In this document: positions 17,219 to 25,616 of the stretch, one piece after another | Layout: each line of letters begins with the position of its first letter | Numbering within the stretch: the stretch's first letter is position 1 | Assembly (NCBI RefSeq): GCF_000226975.2 | Contig: NZ_CP019285.1 | Location: 2,046,001 to 2,110,000 of the forward strand | Direction of reading: 5' to 3' | Origin: Halobiforma lacisalsi AJ5 | GTDB lineage: Archaea; Halobacteriota; Halobacteria; Halobacteriales; Natrialbaceae | Length of the DNA stretch: 64,000 bases | Program-made: the position numbers and the translations under genes | Notes under the pieces: model-generated | What the model saw: the letters and a program-made list of their open reading frames with translations, nothing else | Told to the model about the DNA's origin: nothing | Databases searched by the model: none

Positions 17219-18241
17219 TCACCCGGCCGTCACGACCTCGCGAACGTCGTCGACGCCGGCCCGCCGAACGACCGCACGAACCGGATCGCGCGCGCCCTCG
17301 AGGTTCGGCGTCTCGCCGTCCAGGACCGTCAGTCGCGCCTTCCGTCCCGGCTCGATCAGCCCGTACTCGAGGTCGGCGATCTCGGCCCCGTTGACGGTCG
17401 CCGCCCGGAGCACGTCGGGCGCGGAGAGGTCGGAGAACTTGGCGAGGAACTCCATCTCGCGGAACATCGACGGCGAGTTGAGCATCACGTTGTCGGTACC
17501 GAGCGCGACCGTCGTCCGCTCGTGGAGGTCTTCGACCGGCGGGAGTCCGGCGTCGGTCACGAGGTTCGACCGGGGACAGACGACGATCGGCACCTCGGTC
17601 TCGGCGACCCGCTCGAGGTGATCGGGTTCGGGGTGGACCATGTGCACGAGGAAGTCCGGCTCGAGATCCAGCGCGGGGTCGATGTCGGTCTCGTCGACCT
17701 CGCCGGCGTGGATCCCGAACGGTTTGCCCGCCTCGCGGGTCGCCCGGCGCTCGTATTCGAAGTCGTCGTCGTTGGCCCCGCTCGCACCGAAGCCGTCGCC
17801 TTCCTCCATCGCCTCGACGGAGCCGCGGGCGAACGCGAGGGCGTCGACGTCGGTCCCGTCGGCCGCTTCCTTCAGCGCGCGGACCCCCGCCACGTCGCCC
17901 TCGCGGAAATCCAGGCAGGCCGCGGTGCCGCTCTCGTGCATAAATCGCAGCGGGGTGCCCATTGCCTCGACCAGTTCCGCCTGCGAGGCGTCACGGAGTA
18001 GCCGGTGTTTCAGGCCGTCGGGGGGTGCGACCAGTTCCTCGAGCGAGAGCCCGCGGCCGGCCTCCTTGGCGATCGAGTCGCCGATGTGGGTGTGGGCGTT
18101 GACGAACGCCGGGAGAACGATGTCCGAACTCTCGACGGCCGTCTCTTCGATAGCCTCGATTCGACCCTCGTCGTCGACGACGACTCGTCCCTCGACGGGT
18201 TCGAACGTTCGCCCGCGGAGGATCGTGCCGGTGAGTTCCAT
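17219..18241 (-). CDS. Amidohydrolase family protein
   Basis: A 340-residue metal-dependent hydrolase with the amidohydrolase TIM-barrel motifs. It has HTHIGDS (HxH, about residues 50-56), GIHAGEVDE with a metal-ligand histidine (about 175), HMVHPEPDHL (about 195-204) and the catalytic Asp in LGTDNVM (about 246). The layout resembles cytosine deaminase / chlorohydrolase-type enzymes that act on C-N bonds of heterocycles. The exact substrate cannot be read. It stands alone, with no operon partner in the same direction nearby. Confidence 0.86.
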   Translation of the reverse strand: MELTGTILRGRTFEPVEGRVVVDDEGRIEAIEETAVESSDIVLPAFVNAHTHIGDSIAKEAGRGLSLEELVAPPDGLKHRLLRDASQAELVEAMGTPLRFMHESGTAACLDFREGDVAGVRALKEAADGTDVDALAFARGSVEAMEEGDGFGASGANDDDFEYERRATREAGKPFGIHAGEVDETDIDPALDLEPDFLVHMVHPEPDHLERVAETEVPIVVCPRSNLVTDAGLPPVEDLHERTTVALGTDNVMLNSPSMFREMEFLAKFSDLSAPDVLRAATVNGAEIADLEYGLIEPGRKARLTVLDGETPNLEGARDPVRAVVRRAGVDDVREVVTAG

Positions 18242-18345
18242 ACCCGTCGTTCGGACGCGATCACTTCAACGTCTCCGGTTCCGGCCTGTGAGAGAGGCGG
18301 GATGGATTGGTTCCTCGAGCGCGGGATCGCACCGACGGGTCGCGA

Positions 18346-19584
18346 TCAGTCCACGAACTGATCCAGCGTCGTCTCGAGGTCGTCGCCGTTCCGGACCTCG
18401 CTGACCAGCGCGCCGTCGATGTCCAGGCCGAGCACCTTCACGGCGGCCTGGCCGACCCGCTCGCGGACGCTCGGCGGCGAGTAAACGCCGAGCCGCCACT
18501 GGGAGTACTGGGCCGCCCGGAGCGCCTCGACCAGCGGCGACTGCTGCTCGAGGCGACGGATCTCGCCGCTGACCATCACGCGGGACGTCGATTCCTTCAT
18601 CGACGGACGGCTCGGCACGTCGAGGATGACGTCCTCGCCGTCGACGTCCGCGGCGTCGGCGATCTCGCGCTCGAACGACCGGATCTTGTCGTGGTCGGCC
18701 TCGATGACCCCACCCGGGACGGCGTCGATTTCGGCCCAGACGGCCCGCTTGAACAGGTCCCGCTCGTCGAGCCGGCGGGAGAACTCGCTCGTTGCGTCAC
18801 ACGAGCGCAGGGCGACGAGCAGGTCGGGGTCGTCCATCCGCTGGAGCGAGGCGGCGTCGACGTCGGTTTCGGGGTCGTCGAGCAGTCGTTCGGCCGCCCG
18901 GCGCAACATCGCCTTGCTGATCCGGGCGACGCTGTGGCTGTAGACGGTCGGGTTCATCAGCGCGCGGGCAACCAGCAGGCTCTCGGCGGCCTGGACGTTG
19001 CCCTCGTCCAGGACGAGTTCGCCGTCGACGAAGACGAGTTCCCGCAGGATGCGTCCGGGGTCGATCGTCCCGTAGGGGACGCCGGTGTGGTGGGCGTCAC
19101 GCACCAGGTAGTCCATGCGGTCGACGTCGAGTTCGCCGGAGACGAGCTGGCCGAACCGACCCTCGCCGGCGACCAGATCGGCGACCGTCTCGGGCTCGAG
19201 GTCGTGCTCCCGGAGGACCTCGCCGACCTCGCCGTCGGCCAGCAGGTCGTGGACGTCGTCGTGGTAGCGGCCGGTGCGCCGGTAGGTCAGCGACTCGAGG
19301 TTGTGGCTGAAGGGGCCGTGGCCGACGTCGTGGAGCATCGCGGCGGCCTGGACGCGCTCGGCGCGTTTCCCGTCGACGTCGAGTTGCTCGAGGGCCTCGC
19401 AGGCGAGGTGGTAGACGCCGATGCTGTGTTCGAAGCGGGTGTGGTTCGCGGAAGGGTAGACGAGCGAGACGGTTCCGAGCTGGCGGATCCGGCGGAGGCG
19501 CTGGAGCGCGGGCGTATCGAGGAGGGCGCGGGCGACCCCGTCAACCTGGATGTGGTCGTGGACGCTGTCCTTGATGACTTTCAT
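18346..19584 (-). CDS. HD-domain phosphohydrolase (SAMHD1/dGTPase-like)
   Basis: A 412-residue HD-superfamily enzyme. It starts MKVIKDSVHDHI, a common opening of the archaeal and bacterial SAMHD1-like family. The metal site is visible: H in RFEHSIGVYHL (about residues 51-60), HD in MLHDVGHGPFSH (about 84-95) and D in LDVDRMDYLVRDAHHTG (about 152-168). Members hydrolyse dNTPs or related phosphoesters; the substrate here is not known. The C-terminal third has no motif I recognise. A 33-residue membrane protein is encoded divergently about 100 bases upstream. Confidence 0.9.
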   Translation of the reverse strand: MKVIKDSVHDHIQVDGVARALLDTPALQRLRRIRQLGTVSLVYPSANHTRFEHSIGVYHLACEALEQLDVDGKRAERVQAAAMLHDVGHGPFSHNLESLTYRRTGRYHDDVHDLLADGEVGEVLREHDLEPETVADLVAGEGRFGQLVSGELDVDRMDYLVRDAHHTGVPYGTIDPGRILRELVFVDGELVLDEGNVQAAESLLVARALMNPTVYSHSVARISKAMLRRAAERLLDDPETDVDAASLQRMDDPDLLVALRSCDATSEFSRRLDERDLFKRAVWAEIDAVPGGVIEADHDKIRSFEREIADAADVDGEDVILDVPSRPSMKESTSRVMVSGEIRRLEQQSPLVEALRAAQYSQWRLGVYSPPSVRERVGQAAVKVLGLDIDGALVSEVRNGDDLETTLDQFVD

Positions 19585-19685
19585 GCCGGGCTTTCGGCGG
19601 GTCCGTACAAAAAACGTCGGCGAATCGACGTGCCGTGGAGCCAGAAGAGCGATACTGCTTAGGAGGACGATTTCGAACCGTCGGT

Positions 19686-19787
19686 ATGGACGTTCCGGGA
19701 CCGCCGCTGTTGACGATCGCGCTGTTCGTCGTCGTCATCCTCTGTCTGATCGCGCTGCTGTACATCTCGACTCACTGGGAGGAGTAG
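19686..19787 (+). CDS. 33-residue single-helix membrane microprotein
   Basis: A short frame starting MDVPGPPLLT and ending STHWEE. Nearly all of it is one hydrophobic helix (about residues 8-28), followed by an acidic end. An aggagga sequence at 19661-19667 lies 18 bases before the ATG, which is too far for an ideal ribosome-binding site. It is divergent from the HD phosphohydrolase. The composition is unlike random GC-rich frames, but evidence for translation is modest. Confidence 0.5.
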   Translation: MDVPGPPLLTIALFVVVILCLIALLYISTHWEE

Positions 19788-19862
19788 GAGTGAGCCGCCC
19801 CTCAAAAGGCCCCGTCACCTGACGCGGGGTCGTTTACCCGCACGGCCGTCGTCGTACCGACG

Positions 19863-20114
19863 ATGACCGAACTGACGATTCCGCCAGACGCCGACGGGAC
19901 GCGAGCCGCCGAACTCGTCGCCGATCACGTCGAGGTCGGTGACGTGGTCGAGGTCCGGGAGATGGACCGCACCGGGGGCGACGACCCCGAGACGACCGGC
20001 GAGGTGACCGGGATCGAAGCCGGCTACCTCGAGTTGGACGGCAATCCGCCGGCCGAGGGGAGTCCGCGCTACGACGAGATTCACACCCTCGTCAAACTCG
20101 ACGACACCGGGTAG
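19863..20114 (+). CDS. Small acidic haloarchaeal protein
   Basis: An 83-residue soluble acidic protein of unknown function. It may fold as a small beta barrel: alternating hydrophobic strands include VGDVVEVREM, TGEVTGIEAGYLELDG and IHTLVKLDD. It has no cysteines or membrane segment. The stop lies 5 bases before the stop of the convergent Gfo/Idh/MocA gene. The acidity and regular codon use support a real gene. Confidence 0.7.
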   Translation: MTELTIPPDADGTRAAELVADHVEVGDVVEVREMDRTGGDDPETTGEVTGIEAGYLELDGNPPAEGSPRYDEIHTLVKLDDTG

Positions 20115-20119
20115 TTAAC

Positions 20120-21250
20120 TCACTCGAGGGAGACCCACTCGCCGCGCTCGTCGCCCTCCTGGATCGCCGCGAGGATCCGCTGGGCCGCGAGCCCGTCCTC
20201 GAAACTGGGCTCGAACGCGTCGGCCTCGCCCGCTGCGACCGCCGAGAGGAACTCGTAGTTCTCGTGGACGAACGTGTGCTCCCAGCCCAGGACGTGGCCC
20301 GGCGGCCACCAGTGATCGACGTAGGGGTCGTCCTCGTCGGTCACCAGGATCGTCTCGTAGCCGCGGTCGCCCTCGCGATGGACCTCGAGTTCGTTCAGCC
20401 GCTCGAGCGAGAACCGCAGGCTGCCCTGCGAGCCGTGGATCTCGATCGTGTGGTCGTTCTTGTGGCCCGTCGCGTAGCGGGAGGCCTCGAGGGTGCCGAC
20501 CGCGCCGTTTGCGAACTCGAGTTGGGCGGAGTAGGCGTCGTCGACGGTGACGGGGCGCGTCTCATCCTGGCCTTCTACAGGCCGCTCGTCGACGAACGTC
20601 TGCAGGTGGCCGCTGAGTCGTTCGATATCGCCCGCGAGGTCGTCGTCGCCCACGAGGAACCGGACCAGGTCGACCGTGTGCGCGCCCAGGTCGCCGAGCA
20701 CGCCCGACCCCGCCATCTCCTCGTCGAGCCGCCAGGACCACGGCGCGTCGGGATCGACCAGCCAGTCCTGCAGGTAGCGGCCGCGGACGTGGCGGATCTC
20801 GCCGAGTTCGCCGTCCTCGAGCAGCCCCTTCGCGTACTGGATCGCGGGGACGAACCGGTAGTTGAACGCACAGCCGGCGGGCACGTCGTCGCCGGCCTCG
20901 CGGGCCGCCTCGGCCATCCGCTCGGCCTCCTCGAGCGTCGGCGCGAGCGGTTTCTCGCAGAAGACGGGTGTGCCGGCCTCGAGCGCGGCGATCGACGGCT
21001 CGGGGTGGACGTGGTTCGGACCGAGGTTGTAAAAGACGTCGACGTCGTCGACGACCGCCTCCCAGTCGGTCGCGGTCGATTCGAAGCCGAACCGGTCGGC
21101 GGCGTCGGCGAGCGCCTCCTCGTCGCGGCCGACGAGCACCGAGCGTTCGATCTCCGGTGCATCCGGGAAGAACATCGGCAGCCGAGCCATCGCGTTCGCG
21201 TGTGCCTTGCCCATGAACCGATAACCGAGTACACCGACCTCGAGTGTCAT
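20120..21250 (-). CDS. Gfo/Idh/MocA family oxidoreductase
   Basis: A 376-residue NAD(P)-dependent sugar or polyol dehydrogenase. The N-terminal Rossmann domain begins GVLGYRFMGKAHANA (about residues 5-19). The conserved FCEKPLAPTLEEA motif with its lysine is at about 96-108. The C-terminal half is the beta-sheet substrate domain, with GDLGAHTVDL and its probable catalytic histidine near 188. The start at 21250 is chosen over 21292 because similarity begins at MTLEVGVLG. It is near a TIM-barrel isomerase and a PfkB kinase, pointing to sugar or cyclitol catabolism. The substrate is unknown. Confidence 0.9.
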   Translation of the reverse strand: MTLEVGVLGYRFMGKAHANAMARLPMFFPDAPEIERSVLVGRDEEALADAADRFGFESTATDWEAVVDDVDVFYNLGPNHVHPEPSIAALEAGTPVFCEKPLAPTLEEAERMAEAAREAGDDVPAGCAFNYRFVPAIQYAKGLLEDGELGEIRHVRGRYLQDWLVDPDAPWSWRLDEEMAGSGVLGDLGAHTVDLVRFLVGDDDLAGDIERLSGHLQTFVDERPVEGQDETRPVTVDDAYSAQLEFANGAVGTLEASRYATGHKNDHTIEIHGSQGSLRFSLERLNELEVHREGDRGYETILVTDEDDPYVDHWWPPGHVLGWEHTFVHENYEFLSAVAAGEADAFEPSFEDGLAAQRILAAIQEGDERGEWVSLE

Positions 21251-21357
21251 GCGTAGAAGTTCACAATACGTGTAGTTAGAGGTTTTCGTCACGGCGGAAT
21301 CCGGTATCTCCCCCAGCAGCGCCTCAGTTCCGTCATTCCAAAACTGTTATTCATAAC

Positions 21358-21369
21358 AAATATAATATT
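21358..21369 (+). promoter_or_regulatory. TATA-like box of the riboflavin synthase gene
   Basis: The AT-only run aaatataatatt ends 21 bases before the ATG at 21391. The surrounding 21330-21372 is clearly AT-richer than the flanking genes. Confidence 0.5.
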
Positions 21370-21390
21370 CCTGTCCCTCGGTTCGGTCGC

Positions 21391-21981
21391 ATGTATACTG
21401 GAGTCGTCGAATCCACGGGACGGATTCAGGACGTGAGTCGATACGAAAACGGAGCGAGAGTCCGGATAGCTGCGGATACGACGGGTATCAAGCCGGAGGA
21501 TAGTGTCAACGTCAGCGGCGTCTGTCTGACCGTGGAATCGGTCGACGACGACGGGTTCGAGGCGTTTCTCTCGAGCGAAACGGTTCGCCGAACGTATCTC
21601 GCGGATCTCACGCCCCCGGTTGCGGTCAACATCGAACGGCCGCTTTCGACGACGGGACGGTTCGACGGGCACGTCGTCAAGGGGACGGTCGATACCGTTA
21701 CCGAAGTCGTCGACGTGACGCGTCTCGGCGACGACCGGCGGTTTACGTTCTCGATTCCCGAGGGGTATCGGCAGTATCTCGTCGAAAAAGGAGCAGTCGC
21801 CCTCGACGGGATCAGTCTGACCGTCACCGACTGTGCCGAAGAAACGTTCAGCGTTGCCGTCGTCCCCACGACTGACGAGGTAACCGCGCTCTCGGAGAAG
21901 ACGGTCGGCGATCCCGTTCACTTCGAGGCGGACATTCTCGCGAAGTACGTCGAACGACAACGAACGATAGCGGGGTATTAA
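21391..21981 (+). CDS. ribE: Riboflavin synthase (lumazine-binding, RibE type)
   Basis: A 196-residue protein with two lumazine-binding repeats. The first opens MYTGVVESTGRI with VNVSGVCLTV at about residue 40-49. The second opens FDGHVVKGTVDTV (about 91-103) with VALDGISLTV at about 134-143. Riboflavin synthase converts two molecules of dimethyllumazine to riboflavin plus a pyrimidine. In most homologues the second repeat reads GHxVxGHVD; here the second histidine is threonine. It lies alone on the plus strand between two leftward sugar-metabolism genes, and its base use is a little less GC-rich. No FMN riboswitch is visible upstream. Confidence 0.88.
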   Translation: MYTGVVESTGRIQDVSRYENGARVRIAADTTGIKPEDSVNVSGVCLTVESVDDDGFEAFLSSETVRRTYLADLTPPVAVNIERPLSTTGRFDGHVVKGTVDTVTEVVDVTRLGDDRRFTFSIPEGYRQYLVEKGAVALDGISLTVTDCAEETFSVAVVPTTDEVTALSEKTVGDPVHFEADILAKYVERQRTIAGY

Positions 21982-22003
21982 CGAATACGACGTACTGCGC
22001 CGA

Positions 22004-22972
22004 CTACTCCGCCCAGTAGGCTTCGCCGGGCTGGGTCCGGAAGACGGCCCGGTCGAGCAGTTCGACGGCCTTCTCGAGGCCCTCGCGACCGCTGGTCAGC
22101 GAGTCCTCGTGTTCGATGCTGAGCGTGCCGTCGTAGCCGACCATCCGCAGCGTCGAGACGACGTCTTTCCAGTGGGACTCGCCGTGGCCGTAGCCGACCG
22201 AGCGGAACAGCCACGAGCGGTTGGGTTCGTCGTCGTAGGCGGTCGTGTCGAGGACGCCCTTCTCGCGGGCCTGCTCCTCGTAGACCTTCGTGTCCTTGGC
22301 GTGGACGTGGTGGATGGCGTCGCGCTCGCCGAGGAAGCGGATCGCATCGGTGATCGAGATTCCCTGCCAGTAGAGATGCGAGGGGTCGAAGTTCGCCCCG
22401 ACGCGTTCGTTCGTCGCCTCGCGCAGTCGGGCCATCCCGTGGGGCTCGTAGACCAGCATGTTGGGGTGCATCTCGATCGCCAGGTCGACGCCGTGATCGT
22501 CGGCGAACGCCGCGAGATCCGACCAGTAGTCGACGGCGACCTCCCACTGGTACTCGTGGGCGTCGGCGTGTTCCGACGGCCAGGGGGCGGTGATCCAGTT
22601 CGGAACGTCGTCCTCGGGGCCGCCCGCGGGCAGGCCGGAGAAGCAGGTGACGACGTCGACCTCGAGCTGGTCGGCCAGTCGAATGGCCTCCCGGAGTTCC
22701 GTATCGGCCTCCTCTGCTCGCCCGTCGTCGGGGTGCAGGGGGTTGTTGTGCGTCGCGAGCGCGCTAATGTGTATGTCGTGCTCGTCGAGGACCGCCTCGA
22801 GTTCCGCCTGGGCGTCCTCGTCGTCGAGGTACTCCCGTCGCGGGAGGTGGTCCTCGCCGGGATACCCTCCGACGCCGGGTTCGATCGCGTCGACCCCGAT
22901 CTCGGCGAGGTAGGCGAGCGCTCCCTCGAGCGATTCGTCGGCCAGCGGTGGCGTGTGGACACCGATATCCAT
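22004..22972 (-). CDS. Sugar phosphate isomerase/epimerase (xylose-isomerase-like TIM barrel)
   Basis: A 322-residue TIM-barrel protein of the AP-endonuclease-2 superfamily. Putative metal ligands lie in IEMHPNM (about residues 168-174), NFDPSHL (about 196-202), HVHAKD (about 224-229) and LSIEHED (about 284-290). It probably isomerises or epimerises a sugar or keto-polyol. It points the same way as the PfkB kinase upstream (185 bases away) and as the Gfo/Idh/MocA dehydrogenase downstream, past the inserted riboflavin synthase gene. Such pairs are common in inositol and rare-sugar pathways; the substrate is unknown. Confidence 0.86.
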   Translation of the reverse strand: MDIGVHTPPLADESLEGALAYLAEIGVDAIEPGVGGYPGEDHLPRREYLDDEDAQAELEAVLDEHDIHISALATHNNPLHPDDGRAEEADTELREAIRLADQLEVDVVTCFSGLPAGGPEDDVPNWITAPWPSEHADAHEYQWEVAVDYWSDLAAFADDHGVDLAIEMHPNMLVYEPHGMARLREATNERVGANFDPSHLYWQGISITDAIRFLGERDAIHHVHAKDTKVYEEQAREKGVLDTTAYDDEPNRSWLFRSVGYGHGESHWKDVVSTLRMVGYDGTLSIEHEDSLTSGREGLEKAVELLDRAVFRTQPGEAYWAE

Positions 22973-23157
22973 ACGCGTGGCTACTGTACCGACTGATAAG
23001 TTGTTTACTGTTATTCGGGTGAATTATCCGAACAACGGGATCGCCGAGCGACAGGAGTGATAACTTCGGCGAACGTTCCCCGCCGTGATCGCCGCTCGAG
23101 GCGTCCCGTCCGGTGGTAAACTGGCGGTTTCGTGCCCGGATCGCTTCGGCACGGGTC

Positions 23158-24117
23158 TCACTCCTCGTCGGCCGGGTCCGTGTTTCCGTCGGCGATCGAC
23201 GCGACGCCCTCGCGGTCCGGAAGCGCCGCCATCGCGCCCGCAGCGGTCGTCGCAGCGGCCCCGACCGCGTTGGCGAACGCGAGCGTCTCGCTCGGCTCCC
23301 GCCCCTCGTGCAGGCCGGCGATCGTCCCGGCGACGAACGCGTCTCCCGCGCCGGTCGTATCGACCACGTCGGGGCCGTAGCCGGGATGGCTCGCGGTTCC
23401 CTCGTCGGTGACGGCGATCGCACCGGAGCCGCCACGGGTGACGAAGACCGAGTCCGGTCCGGCTTCCCTCGCCGCGCGGGCGAGCGCCGTCGCCGACTCC
23501 CCCTCGAGCCCGAGCGCGGCGAGTTCGTCTTCGGTCGCTTTCAGTACGTCGACGTGTGCGAGTGCGTCCTCGACGACCGCACGGTAGGTCTCGTCGTCCG
23601 GCCATAGCTCCGGTCGGTGGTTCGGGTCGAACGAGACCGTACAGCCCTGTGCGGCCGCACGCTCGAGCAGGTCCAGCGTCGCCTCCCGCGACCGACCGCT
23701 CGAGAGCGTGACGCCGCCGGCGTGGACCCACTCGCAGTCCGCCAGCGTCGCGTCGTCGATCCTGCCGGGCTCGAGCCTGGTGTCGGCCGTCCCGTCGCGA
23801 TAGAACGAGAACTCCCGGTCGCCGGTCTCGTCGTGGGTGACGAACGCGAGGCTCGTCTTGGCCGTCGGATCGGTCTCGAGAAATCGATCCGGGAGCCCCT
23901 GCTCCTCGAGAATCTCGAGGAGGTATCGCCCGAAGGGGTCCTCGCCCACGCGCGTCCAGAACAGCGGCGTCCGCTCGAGTCGCGAGAGCGCCACGGCGAC
24001 GTTTGCCGGTGCGCCACCGGGCCGGCGGTCGAACCCCTCGACGCTCGAAATCGGGCCGGGTTCCTCGGGGAGGAAGTCGATCAGGGTCTCGCCGGCGACC
24101 AGTATCTCGTGGCTCAT
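23158..24117 (-). CDS. PfkB-family carbohydrate kinase
   Basis: A 319-residue ribokinase-family kinase. It has the opening VAGETLIDFLPEEPG, the substrate-side RRPGGAPANVAVALSRL (about residues 31-47) and the ATP/anion-hole signature DTTGAGDAFVAG (about 253-264), where the Asp is the catalytic base. The GE-LIDF opening is like fructokinases, but related enzymes also act on ribose, nucleosides or ketodeoxysugars. The start at 24117 is chosen because the upstream frame to 24288 is arginine-rich and out of character. It lies downstream of a nucleoside/sugar-type ABC transporter. Confidence 0.9.
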   Translation of the reverse strand: MSHEILVAGETLIDFLPEEPGPISSVEGFDRRPGGAPANVAVALSRLERTPLFWTRVGEDPFGRYLLEILEEQGLPDRFLETDPTAKTSLAFVTHDETGDREFSFYRDGTADTRLEPGRIDDATLADCEWVHAGGVTLSSGRSREATLDLLERAAAQGCTVSFDPNHRPELWPDDETYRAVVEDALAHVDVLKATEDELAALGLEGESATALARAAREAGPDSVFVTRGGSGAIAVTDEGTASHPGYGPDVVDTTGAGDAFVAGTIAGLHEGREPSETLAFANAVGAAATTAAGAMAALPDREGVASIADGNTDPADEE

Positions 24118-24172
24118 GGCCGCCTGTTCGACCCGCCGTCCACAAGACGTTACGGATCCCTCGAGAGACGGA

Positions 24173-24562
24173 TCACTTCTCGTCGTCCCAGTCGATCGCT
24201 GCCGTCCGCTCCACGCGTCGAAGGATGAAGGGGCCGAGCGAGCCGGTCCGCTTCGAGACCGTCGCGATCCGCAGGACGTAGGCCGCAAGCAAGAAGAAGG
24301 GAACGAGCGCGACCGTCGTGCTGGCGCTGACGAGCCAGACGAGGTCGTCCACGCCGAACGTCGTCCCCGGAGCCAGTCCCGGATCGAGGTACAGCACCGT
24401 CCCCGTCGCGACGATCACGCCCGGCAGCCCGGCGTACAGGATCGATCGCGTCAGGTGGACCAGTTCCCACTGGAAGTACAGCGACTTGAAATGCTCGAGA
24501 GCGGGTCCTCCATACCTCGAGTTCGACTGGCGGACGAAAAGCCGTTGAGCCTGAAACGAGGG
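24173..24562 (-). pseudogene. N-terminally truncated haloarchaeal membrane protein
   Basis: From a GTG at 24418 the frame encodes 81 residues with two membrane segments and a conserved-looking tail (LGPFILRRVERTAAIDWDDEK). The same frame stays open upstream and clearly encodes more of the same protein: it reads YGGPALEHFKSLYFQWEL and then LTRSILYAG just before the GTG. No ATG, GTG or TTG occurs there, and the open frame runs into the next gene. The original N-terminus seems to have been lost, with the remnant abutting the ABC permease stop at 24582. It may still be translated from 24418, which would remove the first helix boundary. The exact left edge of the homology is my estimate. Confidence 0.55.
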
Positions 24563-24581
24563 GAGAACGGCCGACGGGCGA

Positions 24582-25616
24582 CTACTCTTCGCTCTCGTAC
24601 GGTTCGCCGACGGACGACGGCATCCGCGTCTTCCCCCAGGCTGAGAGGACGACGATCACGGCGGCGTAGGGAAGGAGGTTGACCAGCCGCGCCGACGCCT
24701 CGATTCCGACCGTCTGGAACTGGACGTTCAGCATGTCCAGGGCGCCGAACAGCAACGCCGCGGCGGCCGCACCGATCGGGTTGTAGTTCCCGAACAGGTA
24801 GGCGACGATACCGATCCAGCCGCGCCCGTCGACCATCGTCTCGCCCGTACCGACGAAGTTGCCGGCGTGAGCCAGCAGCACCGCACCGCCCAGTCCCGCC
24901 ATCGCACCGGAGAAGATCACCGTCGCGTACCGGACGCGATTGACGTCGATTCCGGCGGTGTCCAGCGCTTCCGGGTTCTCGCCCGCTGCCTGTACCCAGT
25001 AGCCGTACTGGGTTCGGTAGAGGAACACCCAGGAGGCGAGCACGACCAGGACCGTGAGTAACACGAACGGCGACTGGCCGAACGCGACCGTGGCGACGCT
25101 CTCGAGTCCGGGACTCGAGCGACTGCCCCAGATGACGGCCGCCGTAAACGGTGCGAACCCGAGACCGAGGAACCAGACCGCCAGGCCCGCGACGATCTGA
25201 TCCGCCTTGTACCGGATCAGCAGGACGGCGAAGACGACGGTCAGCAATGCCGTGACGATCGTCGCGGCGAGGACGGCGACCCAGACGTGGCCCTGCGAGG
25301 GCGACGTCCCTCCGAGGAAGTACATCGTCGCTGCGGCACTGAACGCGCCGAAGATCATGAATCCCTCGAGGCCGATGTTGAACACGCCGCTTTTTTCGGC
25401 GTACAGCCCACCGATAGCCGCGAGCGCGATCGGTGTCGCCATCTCGAGCGACCGGGTTATGAACCCGTACGTGAAGATCCGTCGGACCGTTACCAGGAGT
25501 TCGTCGGGCGACACGTCGAACCGAAGCGCCAGTACTGCGCTGCCGACGAGCAGGGAGAGCACCAGGAGCGTCCCGATTCGAACTCTGTTTCGCGTCACGT
25601 CTTCGGCGAGACTCAT
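24582..25616 (-). CDS. BMP/Nup-type ABC transporter permease (second permease)
   Basis: A 344-residue membrane permease with about nine hydrophobic segments. It is typical of nucleoside or simple-sugar importers (BPD_transp_2 family). Visible family signatures are AAIGGLYAEKSGVFNIGLEG (about residues 66-85), AGLAVWFLGLG, AGENPEALDTAGID (about 210-223) and GAMAGLGGAV. Its ATG overlaps the stop of the first permease by 4 bases. It forms the channel with the adjacent permease and takes energy from the double-domain ATPase upstream. Confidence 0.92.
   Translation of the reverse strand: MSLAEDVTRNRVRIGTLLVLSLLVGSAVLALRFDVSPDELLVTVRRIFTYGFITRSLEMATPIALAAIGGLYAEKSGVFNIGLEGFMIFGAFSAAATMYFLGGTSPSQGHVWVAVLAATIVTALLTVVFAVLLIRYKADQIVAGLAVWFLGLGFAPFTAAVIWGSRSSPGLESVATVAFGQSPFVLLTVLVVLASWVFLYRTQYGYWVQAAGENPEALDTAGIDVNRVRYATVIFSGAMAGLGGAVLLAHAGNFVGTGETMVDGRGWIGIVAYLFGNYNPIGAAAAALLFGALDMLNVQFQTVGIEASARLVNLLPYAAVIVVLSAWGKTRMPSSVGEPYESEE

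Noticed and set aside
21251-21390. FMN riboswitch before riboflavin synthase
   Set aside because: No conserved FMN-aptamer blocks are visible and the region is short and AT-rich; it looks like a plain promoter.
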